Below are positions 35,129-45,689 of a stretch of DNA of 64,000 bases, piece by piece. The first letter of the stretch is position 1; the number at the start of each line of letters is the position of its first letter. The stretch lies in contig OX243815.1 of assembly GCA_945859605.1 (NCBI GenBank), forward strand, positions 36,093,551-36,157,550, in the 5' to 3' direction. Made by a program: the position numbers and the translations under genes. This stretch comes from Lumbricus rubellus. Its lineage: Eukaryota > Annelida > Clitellata > Crassiclitellata > Lumbricidae. The notes under the pieces are model-generated. The model did not search any database. It had not been told where the DNA came from and saw nothing but the letters and a program-made list of their open reading frames with translations.

Positions 35129-38100
35129 CTATCCATCGGGTAGTGGGCAAGACTTCAACCGGGGAGCTTTGTCGCTCATGCTGACCCAGCGGCGCCCCTC
35201 CAGTGGTGCGTACTGTTCCCACCGATCCAACCGGTCCTGGAGATGATCTGGGGTGGGCGCGCGTACGGCGAACACACGACCAGTGCTAGGGTTGTCCTGA
35301 TTATCGCCCACCGGTCGATCGGGATTGTCGCCAGATGGATTCTGTTGCTGCTGCCGAAGCGGACATCTGCTTAGCAAGTGCGAGCTAGAGTCGCAGTAGA
35401 AACAGCGCCGACCCTCTCTTGGCGAATTCCGACCAACGTTAGGATTGTCGGGATTATCGCCCCCATCCTGACCAAGATTGTCGCCAGGTGGATTCTGCTG
35501 CCGTTGTCGGAATGGATAGTCCCGCGCGACATGATTTGTAATCCGGTGACATTCATAACATCTTCGCTCCGATCGTCCAACTTCCGGTCCCGCCGCCTGT
35601 CGGTACCAGCAGACGGAGCTCCAATGGCCTGTTCTATTACAGACTGAACAGCGTTGGTTTTTCTGCCAGTTATTTCCGTTACCGTTCGACCAACCATTTC
35701 CGTTTGAACCGTTCTGATCTCTCCACGACCCGCGATTATTGTCTCTGTATTGAGGCGCCGACACCGGTTGTTGCTTTTCCACCTGCTCCAGTCGTCGTAA
35801 TATATCCTTCATTAATATAGTATCCTTTGTTGTAGTATCCTCTTCTTTAACTGCATAGACACGTCCAGGTCGTCGTTCTTGTTGCTCATGGCCACCGACT
35901 TCCGCTTTCTGATAGCCGTCCAATCGCATAGCTACCTTGTACGCTTCGTCGAGAGATTTCGGTTCCCGCTCGCGGATCTTCAGAGCGAGATTTCGGTCTC
36001 TCAAGGCATCCACGAATGCCCGAATAGCAATGGCTTCACTATGGGCGGTCGACACACCAGGATATCCACGGGAAGCTAAGATGCGGATATCATCAACCAA
36101 AACTCCCAGATCCTCCTCAGCTTTCTGCTTCCGGGTGCTGAGCTGCGTTTGAAACAGGGCCTGCTGCTCAGCGGTACCGTACCGTTCCCGAAGTCGCTGG
36201 ACCAACGCCGTCCAAGTATCCAAGTTCGACTCGCTCAACAAATGGGTCGCCGGTTCGACTAAGGAAACGACCAGTTGATTAAATTTCTCTTCGTCCGACC
36301 AGTCATTGTTCTTTGCGCATACAGTGAATTTGCGCAAAAAGACTTCCACATCCGTCCTTCCGCTGTACGATCCCAGTTTCGTGTATTGCCTTTGTTTAGG
36401 AGGCGCAGCCGACGACGGTTTGACCTCGGTCGCTTTCACGGTCGTAGACGCGGTCGTTTCCGATTCCTTGTTTGTTCCAACAGTGCTACTCGTCGGAAAT
36501 TCCCAGTCGCCGGTTGTCTGTGTCGCAACTGATGTCGTGGGGATGGTTTTGGCAGGCCCGACGGAAGCGTTGACAGGCGCCAGCACTTTCGTTTCACCAA
36601 CCGTAGACATCGTCGCTTTGTCGTCTCCAGTTGTTTCGCTTTTACCCAGAAACGTCGGTTTCAGAAGCGCTTGACGAGGCAGTTCGACGTCACGACTAAA
36701 TCCGAAATTCTGAGCGCCGAGACACGAGCTCATCCTAGCCGACTCAACGACGGTTGGCCAATGAGGAAAAGCGACGTCGCTGGGACGAGGTGGGTCGAGA
36801 CAGCGAAGCGGGTCGAGCCAGACCCGGTTGTCGCCGCTGTTGTAGAGCGCGTTCGGAGCGTAGTTCGGAGTAGGCATCCATGACACGTATGGATTCTCAC
36901 GGTGTGCGCTCGGTTGCATCCAGTCGACCGCTGTAGTTGCCGCTGGACCAGGTCGAAGATCGGGTCGAAGGTCGGGTCGAGCGTAGTCTCGACCAACCAT
37001 GGTCGAAGTAACCCGACCATCGAAGATGCAGTCAGGCATCGAGTGGTAGGTCGGCCTTCCCGACATTGATTGGAAAGCGTCGACGCGATTTGCCGTCACT
37101 TCCGTTCTTGGCTGATCCGGGTATACGAACGGTTCTTGCATCCTCCATCGTGGATCAAGTCGAGAGTAAGCGCCGTAGATGGGCGATGAAGAGGTCAAAT
37201 GAATTGGATCGACCTTATCACCCCCCTCCCGCAAATTATTATTAGCGATCGGTTTATTTATTTCAAAATTGCTAAACTCCGATTGCTGAGGTGTTTGCAT
37301 TCTTTTATCAATTATTTTCACAGTTTTAGGTCTAGATTCCATTATTTTGCTAACTTCAATGTCTACACTACCATCATCAGACATAATTTCAACATTATCA
37401 ACAAATTCCCTTTCTTTTAGTTTCCTCTCAGTTTCTTCCCTTTTTCTTCTTCTTTGTACAGATTCCGGAACACATCCTCCTTTATCAAAAGCCCAGTTTG
37501 CCACTGTTACACCATCTGGGAAAAAATCGCTAGGACTAATCCAACCCCAGTTATCGCTAGGGGCAATGGCTTTTTCACTTATCTGTTCTGGCCTCTTCCA
37601 TACCTGCTTTAACCTCTCTCCACCCAAATCTCCAGAACTATTTCGACCCCACTCGCTGGGACCAATTGTAACGCCCGCCCCCGCGTACACTCCCTGGGTC
37701 GCCACTCCCGGTCCAACGTGTGCGAGGGCCGCGTACTGTTGTGGGCCGTAGTCCAAAGAGATGGAGGGAGGAAGAGAAGCGGTAGCGCTCGGGTTCAAAT
37801 CCCTTCTAGTCGGAAGCGGCCAAGCCTCCCTACTACTTGGCTCTCTGTAAGAAATGGGTGCTTTGCTTAGCAGCCTTTCGCTCCGGCGCAGGGTACCAGG
37901 GTTCTTCGGAAGAGGTAGGTCCTTCGGCCTCGCGCCGAAACCTCCTTCCAGGCCGATAGTCGAGTGGTAAGGGATGTCCGTGACCGGGTAAATAGGAGAT
38001 CTCGCTCCTAGGTTCGAACCCACAACAGATTTTATAACAGGAGTAGGCGACATTTCTAAGCGTTCAATTCTTGCAACAACTTCTGTCAGCGCTTCCCTGA

Positions 38101-38443
38101 CATTATCTTGTACTGAGGCAATTGCCTCTTGTGTATTTATAGCATTAGCTTGAAAATCCGTTCTGACAGAAGAAATAGCCTCTTCCACATTGCTTTGTAC
38201 CACAGAAATAGCCTCCTGGGTATCTCTAGCATTTGCCTGCACATCAGTTTTCACTGAGGAAATTGCTTCTTGTGTAGACCTAGTATTATTTTGTATAGAT
38301 GCCTGCATAGAAGTCATGGCTTCTTGAGAGGACTTAGAATTTGTTTGTATGGCCTCTAGTAAAATGCCTATTTCCAACGCAGATGGTGGTCTAGATGGCT
38401 GCGAGGGAGTTGATGCTCTGCTTCTATCCATGGCGCTATACAA
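35129..38443 (-). CDS. Gag polyprotein starting inside the LTR
   Basis: An intact frame of 1,104 codons. Residues 1-258 are encoded in the 5' LTR, the frame reads through the LTR edge and primer-binding site, and continues 2.5 kb into the interior. The N-terminal third holds a heptad-like repeat of about 18-20 residues (TQEAI-S-V). A retrotransposon-gag capsid domain follows around residues 690-880 (YSGRTDVEVFLRKF, RLRERYGTAEQQAL). Near the end are three zinc knuckles: CSVCNRTGHWSSVC, CYECHRITNHVARD (last Cys replaced by Asp) and CFYCDSSSHLLSRC. It would form the particle that packages element RNA. Confidence 0.9.
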   Translation of the reverse strand: MYSAMDRSRASTPSQPSRPPSALEIGILLEAIQTNSKSSQEAMTSMQASIQNNTRSTQEAISSVKTDVQANARDTQEAISVVQSNVEEAISSVRTDFQANAINTQEAIASVQDNVREALTEVVARIERLEMSPTPVIKSVVGSNLGARSPIYPVTDIPYHSTIGLEGGFGARPKDLPLPKNPGTLRRSERLLSKAPISYREPSSREAWPLPTRRDLNPSATASLPPSISLDYGPQQYAALAHVGPGVATQGVYAGAGVTIGPSEWGRNSSGDLGGERLKQVWKRPEQISEKAIAPSDNWGWISPSDFFPDGVTVANWAFDKGGCVPESVQRRRKREETERKLKEREFVDNVEIMSDDGSVDIEVSKIMESRPKTVKIIDKRMQTPQQSEFSNFEINKPIANNNLREGGDKVDPIHLTSSSPIYGAYSRLDPRWRMQEPFVYPDQPRTEVTANRVDAFQSMSGRPTYHSMPDCIFDGRVTSTMVGRDYARPDLRPDLRPGPAATTAVDWMQPSAHRENPYVSWMPTPNYAPNALYNSGDNRVWLDPLRCLDPPRPSDVAFPHWPTVVESARMSSCLGAQNFGFSRDVELPRQALLKPTFLGKSETTGDDKATMSTVGETKVLAPVNASVGPAKTIPTTSVATQTTGDWEFPTSSTVGTNKESETTASTTVKATEVKPSSAAPPKQRQYTKLGSYSGRTDVEVFLRKFTVCAKNNDWSDEEKFNQLVVSLVEPATHLLSESNLDTWTALVQRLRERYGTAEQQALFQTQLSTRKQKAEEDLGVLVDDIRILASRGYPGVSTAHSEAIAIRAFVDALRDRNLALKIREREPKSLDEAYKVAMRLDGYQKAEVGGHEQQERRPGRVYAVKEEDTTTKDTILMKDILRRLEQVEKQQPVSAPQYRDNNRGSWRDQNGSNGNGWSNGNGNNWQKNQRCSVCNRTGHWSSVCWYRQAAGPEVGRSERRCYECHRITNHVARDYPFRQRQQNPPGDNLGQDGGDNPDNPNVGRNSPREGRRCFYCDSSSHLLSRCPLRQQQQNPSGDNPDRPVGDNQDNPSTGRVFAVRAPTPDHLQDRLDRWEQYAPLEGRRWVSMSDKAPRLKSCPLPDG
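37649..37666 (-). other. Primer-binding site candidate
   Basis: Just inside the 5' LTR the sense strand reads attggtcccagcgagtgg. TGGTCCCAGCG, two bases in, has the TGG start expected of a tRNA 3'-end complement. It lies inside the gag reading frame. The tRNA is not identified. Confidence 0.55.
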
Positions 38444-40010
38444 GTTTTGGTTATGTCAAGTCCTAACGCTAGCAAGAAGTAAATCCGAAAGTTTAATCAA
38501 TGGATCTTATTATTATCAGAAACATTTAATAATTATTCACAATGTTAATCAACAGCTTACAGTTTAAAGCAACTGATAATAATATGCAACACAATTCAAA
38601 CAGACTTCAATCGGAGCAGACAAAATGAATCCCCAATTTTGTACTTAGATGCCAATCTTAATTTCTCTGCCCAAAAGATCAATTTTTAATTCGTATTAAA
38701 GCCCTTAATAAATTGTACCTTCTTCTAGAGACACCTGACAAGGCCGACGATAAGCGAGGAAAGGGGCGCAGACGCGGCGTCGAATCCGGGACTTGCGTCG
38801 ATGAAATGAGGCTCAGAAGATTCCGCCAAGCCCGACGCTGAGTTGTCGCTAAGACCGAACCGGCACGTTGAGAACAGGGAATCCACGAAAAGATATTTTA
38901 ATAAAAGATTGACGCCCGTAGGCTAACTGCGCAGAAGATATCGACGACAGAAGAAATTCCGAAAACCAGAACGAAAGACTTAACTCCTTTACGAAGATAC
39001 GAAACAGAACCACGGCGCTGACCATTCACTCGTAATACAAAACCGCAACGAAATCGGCTCCTTGCCGGTTTTTAGATTTTCCGTACAGAATCCGTAAAGA
39101 CCAAACGTGACAACGCAATAATTCAGACGACGAATCCAAGCTGACTTAAATAAACTATTATCTTTCTAAAATAATCAAACTCTGATTTTGTAACTTGCTC
39201 TCCAGAGCTACACGTCTATCCTCGTCGAAGTCCGTCGTGAATCTCCCGCAACTCTGCGCGTCTCTCTTATATAACCTTCCTAGGGGTGACGCTTGCGCAT
39301 GCGCACAAGAAGACCGCCACACGTGCTTCGCGTTGCCTCCCTGTCTCAGGTCACGTCGACGCGGAGCGCACCGATTCAACCTTTCAGTTCAACACACGAA
39401 GGCCTTAATGGAAAACTTCCAATGCGCAGTCAAACCGTGTGACGGCGAGAGCAAATATCGACGTACACAGACCACACGCGGACATGTCCTTCTTTGTCTG
39501 TTTCTATGCACCAGCGACGTTTGCGTCGGTATCTCTGCCTGTACGCGCGATTGGACCGGTCGGTGACACTCTTCTGGCCGTCGCTCCATGCCCTCGCGTT
39601 TGTCCTTCTCTATCTGTTTCAATGTATTAGCGACTACTGCCTCTGCCTCGCTGCGTGGATGCGCGACGGCGCGGGCGACGACTCAATCGGCCTCCCCTCC
39701 TCCTTTTGCCGTCGCTGCATACGAGCCGCCAAAGGCCTATACCGTGAGAGAATCACACGAATACGGATCAACAAAACTAGTCACGGCAGCTGCAGCGACC
39801 TGCCTACGTCAGAGAACGCTCCAATTCGCGTCGAAATCGAAATCAACATTAAAATCTAGGTCACCAATATTATCTAGGTCACCGAATGCAGCTCAAAAAT
39901 TAATAATATTATATATATATCAGACCACGAAAATACCAAGGGATCCAAAAATATATAATATAATATTGCAACTAAAATTCCGTAGCGTCTAGTTATACGC
40001 AAACGCTACA
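37667..40010 (-). repeat. 5' LTR
   Basis: The LTR upstream in the element's sense, holding the promoter and the gag ATG (38441-38443). Sequence matches the 3' LTR without indels. Confidence 0.93.
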
Positions 40011-40014
40011 ATAC
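40011..40014. repeat. Target-site duplication, right
   Basis: atac, matching 29641-29644. The PolB frame resumes at 40015 in register. Confidence 0.88.
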
Positions 40015-41328
40015 AATCCTGACATTCCAAATAGCTACATAATGTATTTGGACTGTAACAACTTGTACGGGTATGCAATGTCCGAACCGCTCCCAACCGG
40101 CAAATTTAGATTCTTAGAGACGGACGAAATTGACAATTTCGACTTGGACTCCAAACAGACAGACGACGACTTGGGATATTTGTTGGACGTGGACTTGGAG
40201 TACCCTTCACATCTCCACGGCGCACACAACGACTACCCTCTTGCTCCCGAGACACTGTACATACGACCGGAGATGATATCTCCTTACGCAAAGTCCGTTT
40301 CGCAGAAAATTTCGGGAAATATTGGTGCCGGCGTCGAAAAGTTGGTTCCCAACCTCATGCCCAAGACCCAATACGTTGTACATTACCGAAATTTACAATT
40401 CTATCTGAAAATGGGCATGAAATTGACCAAAATTAACAAAATTCTCGAGTTTCGGCAAAGTCGATGGTTGAAAACATACATCGACTTCAACACGTCCAAA
40501 CGGCAGGTGGCCAAATCTTCATTCGAAAAAGACCTCTTCAAATTGATGAATAATTCTATATACGGCAAAACAATGCAAAATAACAGAAAGCACATAAACG
40601 TTAAGCTTGTAATGAGTGGAAAGCGCGCGAAAAGATTTGTGGCACGACCAAATTTCGAGTCGTACACTATAGTAAACGAAGATTTGACTGTAATAAAATT
40701 AACAAATTCAAACGTCTACCTCAACAAACCACTCTATGCAGGCATGTGCATTTTGGACATATCAAAATTAAAAATGTATGAATTCCACTACGAGCATATA
40801 ATTCCCCTTTACGGAATGGCTTGCAAGCTCCTCTTTACGGACACGGACAGCCTATGCTATCACATACAAACAGACGATGTGTACAAAGACATGCAGCAAC
40901 ATTTGCACGAGTACGATACTTCCGATTACCCCTGTGGGCACTTCCTTCACAGCCGCACCAACGCAAAGGTAATTGGAAAATTTAAAGACGAGTGCAATGG
41001 CGAGGCGGTCTTGGAATTTTGTGGGTTGCGGGCTAAAATGTATAGTTTGCTGTTGCCTAATAACAAGGAAAAGAAAACGGCTAAGGGTATTCAGCGTGGG
41101 TTTGTAAAAAAGAACATTAGACATGCAGAATATCGCGCATGTATATTGAATGAGAAGCCAACAAGCTCCAAATTCTGTGCTATACGAAGCACAAAGCACG
41201 AGCTGCACACTGTAGAGCTAAGGAAGGCGGCGCTTTCGCCATATGATGATAAGCGATACTTGCTAAATTCCTCTGAATCTTTGTCGTATGGTCATGTAAA
41301 TATACCAGTTGCTGTAAATACTTTGTAA
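40015..41328 (+). CDS. PolB exon 6, second part: polymerase domain
   Basis: Continues the polymerase after the LTR insertion. Motif A is YLDCNNLYGYAM, motif B LMNNSIYGKTMQ and motif C FTDTDSLCYH, all with the expected catalytic residues. The frame has no internal stop and ends at 41328. Palm and thumb are complete, but this piece lacks its own start; the first internal ATG is at 40042, inside motif A. Confidence 0.9.
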   Translation, partial: NPDIPNSYIMYLDCNNLYGYAMSEPLPTGKFRFLETDEIDNFDLDSKQTDDDLGYLLDVDLEYPSHLHGAHNDYPLAPETLYIRPEMISPYAKSVSQKISGNIGAGVEKLVPNLMPKTQYVVHYRNLQFYLKMGMKLTKINKILEFRQSRWLKTYIDFNTSKRQVAKSSFEKDLFKLMNNSIYGKTMQNNRKHINVKLVMSGKRAKRFVARPNFESYTIVNEDLTVIKLTNSNVYLNKPLYAGMCILDISKLKMYEFHYEHIIPLYGMACKLLFTDTDSLCYHIQTDDVYKDMQQHLHEYDTSDYPCGHFLHSRTNAKVIGKFKDECNGEAVLEFCGLRAKMYSLLLPNNKEKKTAKGIQRGFVKKNIRHAEYRACILNEKPTSSKFCAIRSTKHELHTVELRKAALSPYDDKRYLLNSSESLSYGHVNIPVAVNTL

Positions 41329-41439
41329 TGAACATTCTGAATTCTCGAAAAGACACTGAACATTGTAAAAGTTATTGTATAATTTTGTGAAATGTTGTGA
41401 AATTATTGAAGAAAAAAAAAGTGTTTGAAGAAAAAATTT

Positions 41440-41650
41440 GTCAACCTACTGTGTTTGTTCTTTCATACTTATTTAAATTTCCTGCTAGCATTGTCGCTCG
41501 CCTATTTGACATAGGTTCATGGCCTAGCAAGTTTCTCGCTCTCTGATTGGTCGCAGCTTCCTGGGCTAGCAAGGTTCTCGCTCTCTGATTGGTCGCCGCT
41601 TCCTGGGCTAGCAAGGTTCTCGCTCTCTGATTGGTCGCCGCACTTCCGGT
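41440..41650. repeat. 42-bp CCAAT-box repeat in the right subterminal region
   Basis: Three copies of a 42-bp unit starting ctagcaaggttctcgctctc and containing gattggtcgc (inverted CCAAT). A related block occurs at 1260-1345. Confidence 0.85.
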
Positions 41651-41700
41651 TCCGCACTTCCGGTTCCGCACTTCCGGTTCCCGCACTTCCGGTTCTCGCA

Positions 41701-42022
41701 CTTGCGGACCCCGCGGCGGGGCGGGGGCGGGGAGGGGCGGCCCTGTAGCGCTGCTAATTAGGGTTAGGTAATTACCCTAATTAATATAATTACCTAATTA
41801 ATATTACCTAATTAATAAACTAATTAATATACTAATTATTATAATTACTAATTAATATAATACCTAATTAATATAATTACTAATTATTATGACCTAATTA
41901 TTATAATAGGCTAATTACCCTAATTAAGTTGACCTAATTACCTTAACTAGTTACCTTAACTAATTATTAATAATAATTAACTAATTACTAATTAATTACT
42001 AGTTAGTAAAAATACTTAACCG
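41701..42022 (-). repeat. Right terminal inverted repeat of element 1
   Basis: Reverse complement of 21451-21773 with only a few substitutions, e.g. in the GC-rich part. The outermost bases read ...aaaatacttaaccg. Confidence 0.9.
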
Positions 42023-42064
42023 ATTCAGGTCCATCGTAATTATACTACTGCTATTCATACCCGT

Positions 42065-44114
42065 TCATTCATTCAAAAGACTTATATAGCGCCCCTTCAA
42101 GAAGCCTACTCAGAGACGCTCCCAACCCAGCCACGGCTAAAAAAACAGGTCTTAAGCAACTGGTAGAAAGCAGGCAAATTATTCCAAGGTAGTAAGCGTA
42201 GTGCAATCGGGAGTCCATTCCATGTGGACGGGCCAACAACCGAGAAGGCTCTACGCCAGCGGTTCTCAACCTGTGGGTCGCGACCCCCTCGGGGGTCGCC
42301 TGACAATTTGCCAGGGGTCGCCTGGCCCCTTTCAAAATTTGCAAAAGATATTGGCCAAATAGCAATTTCAACGTACGCTATCTAGCCTACTGCACTATAA
42401 CAAACTAAAATAATTTTTACTCATAATTTTGCTATGATTCATCAGTTAGCCTAGATTGTGGCAGCTAGGCCTAATTTAATTTTTTCAATTTTAGTTTTCA
42501 AATGTAAATTCCGCTATTTTTCTAAAGAAACACAGGGAGGAATATTTATTGAAGTCTAGACCACCTCTCTGAGCACTGAAATCATGAGTAGGCCTATTTT
42601 TTTAGATGATGGCTTAGAATGTTACGGTGCACAAATCCAAAATATTGTTAACAACTGGAACCGACATTCTGAAGTCTTAAGCCATGACCACCAGCATTGA
42701 CAAATTCAGATGACAGTTTAAAATAGGCTACTGGTTTTAAATTTAGAAAAATTTAAGAATGGAAAGAGGACATTTATTGAAGTCATAAGCCACGCCTTCA
42801 GCACTGAAATTATGATTTTTTTTTTAGATGAAAGTTCTCAACATAGGAGGAGACACTTTTAAGTCGTAAACCACAACATTTTGAAGAGTTTTGTTAATTA
42901 AAACGACAGCCTAAACTGGTAGGTCTACCATTGTAGCGTGGAAAATTGTCGACAATGGGGAATGGCACGTAGGGCCTATGTCCATTCCCCAAACTACTCC
43001 TCTGCTCGGTGCATTCATAAGAACACAAAAGAAGTTTTTGAAATTGCTAGCATCGCAAAACGAATCAGTCAGGTGATATGAGTGTTAAGAAAAGAAGAAG
43101 TATTGGCCAATTCTCAGAGTATATATTGCTTGCAGCATGAATAGAGAAGTTAGAATCAGATCTTTGTCATGATATTTTATCCGTAGAATCAATGAAACCC
43201 AACAGATAAACCGCAGAGCACTATTCAGATAGGCTATAAAACTAACCATCCTATATGTAGGAAAGCATGACCAGTATTTTTAAGAACAAAGTTGATGATG
43301 CATTGAGACAGCGGGTTTGAAGAATTCCAGTTCTAAGCAAGACGCTGCAGCTGTTGAAGCTGCATCACAAGACGGATAGGCTATATAGGATATATAACGG
43401 ATAGGCTATATAGGATATATAACGTCGACTAATTAAAACTAAAGGAAGCCTCATACAACTGTCAAAGACAGTTTTCGTATTATGAGGGTGAAAATGCATA
43501 ACAATGGACAATAGTAACAAAAATGCAGTGAAATAGGCGGTTGTTACACAATCAATTTTGTCGTTGGGGGTCGTCACAACTTTTGAACTGTTAAAAAGGG
43601 GTCGCCAGACTAAAAAGGTTGAGAACCGCTGCTCTACGCTGTCTGGTAGCAGAGTGGGTTCGAGGGACCAGCAGCTCCCCATTGGCCGAAGAGCGTAAAG
43701 CTCGACGGGAGGCTATGTCAGAGACAGCTGGGGCGACAGAGATCAGATAAGTAGGACGGAGCACAACCAGTGAGGCACCGCCAGACAAGTGCTGCTACTC
43801 TGTACGCAGTGTACGAGATGCGCTGCGAGACTGGAAGCCAGTGCAAAACATCACGCATGTAGGCCCTAAGCAGAGACCGGGGCAAATTTTTGAATATTAC
43901 CAATAAGCCGGGCAGCAGATCGCATGACCCGGTCAAGACGCCCTATTAAGCTAGATGGGTGACCAGCAAGAACTGAGCAGCAATGATCAATTCTGCTGGT
44001 TACGAAGGCGTGAACAAGGACCACAGCGGCATCATGAGATAGAGACCGCAGCCATATATGTTTATGTATACTCCTAGTGCTCGCCACTTGCGCTCCCATC
44101 AATCGGCTGAACAA
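42065..44114 (-). mobile_element. CR1/L2-like LINE, 5'-truncated, split by a hAT
   Basis: Minus-strand fragments encode the end of a non-LTR reverse transcriptase ORF: SRIDHCCSVLAG, RDVLHWLPVSQRI, and after the hAT AFSVVGPSTWNGLP and FYQLLKTCFF. A short 3' UTR (gggcgctatataagtc) and a tgaatgaatg tail follow near 42070. Frames shift between 43.7 and 43.95 kb, so it is dead. Confidence 0.8.
42257..43631. mobile_element. Non-autonomous hAT (1,375 bp) inside the LINE
   Basis: Ends cagcggttctcaacctgtgg and its complement (ggttgagaaccgctg), with an exact 8-bp duplication ctctacgc at 42249-42256 and 43632-43639. AT-rich inside with no transposase frame. Confidence 0.95.
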
Positions 44115-44385
44115 GGTCTGATTTTATCAGTCACTTTTGCTCACAACCCTATACTAAACAGAACCGTGTCTTCTATGTGGCAGCTGCCTCGACCTGATAA
44201 TAATGGCCTGCCCTTGATGCTTCGATACACTTCTAAAACTCCTTCTCAGTCATATATATAAATATATACATATGTATATATATCTCCATGTCTCCATAAA
44301 ATATAATTATAGATATATGTGCACATAATTATATATGACCTATATATCTAGATACATGTAGACTATAGCATATATGTATGAATAT
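44115..44385. other. No feature seen
   Basis: AT-rich DNA with 'tatata' words. Confidence 0.4.
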
Positions 44386-44390
44386 ATTCG

Positions 44391-44396
44391 AGAGAG

Positions 44397-44455
<59 letters not shown>

Positions 44456-44530
44456 CAGAGACAGAGACAGAGACAGAGACAGAGACAGAGACAGAGACAG
44501 AGACAGAGACAGAGACAGAGACAGAGAGCG
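44391..44530. repeat. (GA)n and (GAGACA)n microsatellite
   Basis: About 22 ga units followed by about 15 copies of gagaca. Confidence 0.97.
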
Positions 44531-45685
44531 AAAGAAAGAGACAAACAGACAGACAGAGAGAGAGACTGCCGGTTGCTTTGTTTGACGACTGGGATTACGG
44601 TTCGACTCATGGCAGACGGCGATAAATTACGATGGTGACGACGATCATAACTGATATCCGGTTGACGCCTGACGACAGTAATTCATTAACTATAATTACA
44701 CTCGACTCAACTAAATCCGACTTAACTTCTTCAATGCATCTGCCACCTCTGATGCCTTTCACCAATTCATGATTGGCGCACCATCAATTCCGCACCGCTT
44801 TCCTTTCTATGGCATTCGCGTCTATAGAAGGAGCTGCACAGGAATTGACGCTAAACGAGTTTTTTTACGTCGAAGGAGAGGATAATTCGTCGGCATGGGG
44901 GTGCCAGGGATGCCAAGAGGGGGTGTCAGGGATGCCAAGAGGGGGTGCCAAGGACGCCACCACCGCTCTGCCCCTCTCATGGCAAACAGGGGTGTATGAC
45001 CAGCCATTGTTGAGGTCATCGGCAGAAGTGGGAGGGATCCTATTCGACTTCGGTGGATAGATATTTATGCATTCCATTACTCGTGATGTTCAATCAGAAA
45101 TCTTGCTTAGACACGCACCACACGCTGCACCTGCGTCGAGTTAAATGTGCACGTATTACTTTTACGGTCTTTTTATGCGCGAGTTTTGGCGTATTTGCGT
45201 GAATATATTTATGTATCCACTTTGCATGCTTGATCTATGAACGCATGATAGTATGGCGTGTGTGTGTGTGCAGTTGTGCATCTACGTATACATGTATATA
45301 CGTGCAATCGTGCATGTGTATAACACTGTGTGTATCTGTGTCTTGGCCACTCTTGGAATGATTTCATTCATGACCTTCTGACTGCCATGGCTGAAGTTTT
45401 TAGACGAGCGAATGACTTGGACATCTGTTTCGTTCCGTGCATCACAAGACTTTACACTTAATCATACTTCTTGAGTCTCCTCTGTATATTATTTCACACG
45501 GCAGATCTGACTAATAATAAAAAAAACTTATCATCACTGCTCTGCAATTGCGATCACTAAGTTGCTGCGGATCCGTGAACAACAGCATGTATGTCGGCCA
45601 AATTTAAAAGCAGTCAACAGAGATAGAGCATATTATATATCGCAACGACGATCTGACGACTCACAGCTGCAGTGTCTAACTATCG
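44531..45685. other. No gene seen
   Basis: Unique DNA with a small duplication (gggatgccaagagggggtg, near 44907-44950) and a short (tg)n near 45255-45270. No supported exon. Confidence 0.4.
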
Positions 45686-45689
45686 TCCA

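Larger units (their letters stand above)
29645..40010 (-). mobile_element. Gag-only LTR retrotransposon, recent insertion
   Basis: Two 2,344-bp direct LTRs (offset exactly 8,022 bp, no difference noticed in the parts compared) flank a 5.7-kb interior that encodes only Gag. LTR ends read TG...CA in the minus orientation and a 4-bp duplication (atac) flanks the element. No protease, RT, RNase H or integrase frame exists, so it must rely on another element's enzymes, like other large non-autonomous LTR elements. A 4-bp duplication and the zinc-knuckle Gag suggest a Ty3/gypsy relative. Confidence 0.93.
22668..41328 (+). pseudogene. Spliced PolB gene of element 1, twice interrupted
   Basis: The exons are 22668-23773 (minus the hAT), 24403-24480, 26487-26561, 26705-26863, 27051-27357, 27628-29644 and 40015-41328. 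Splice phases match throughout. With both insertions and one copy of each target duplication discounted, the coding length is 4,143 nt, exactly 1,381 codons including the stop. The product would be a protein-primed-type family-B DNA polymerase (exonuclease plus polymerase) for replicating the element. As it stands the gene cannot make a full polymerase unless the insertions are removed from RNA. Confidence 0.85.
21451..42022. mobile_element. PolB-only Polinton/Maverick-type element (element 1)
   Basis: Long near-identical terminal inverted repeats (21451-21773 and 41701-42022) enclose one spliced PolB gene and no integrase, protease, ATPase or capsid gene. Subtracting the LTR element, the hAT and the MITE with their duplications leaves about 8.1 kb, against the 15-20 kb usual for Polintons. 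No clean 6-bp target duplication is visible: ctgact and attcag flank the repeat. It probably depended on another element for integrase. Family placement rests on the PolB type and long TIRs; a novel PolB-bearing TIR transposon is the alternative. Confidence 0.75.

Noticed and set aside
44773..45060. 95-codon frame on the plus strand
   Set aside because: Contains a small sequence duplication, no recognisable domain and no splice or conservation evidence.
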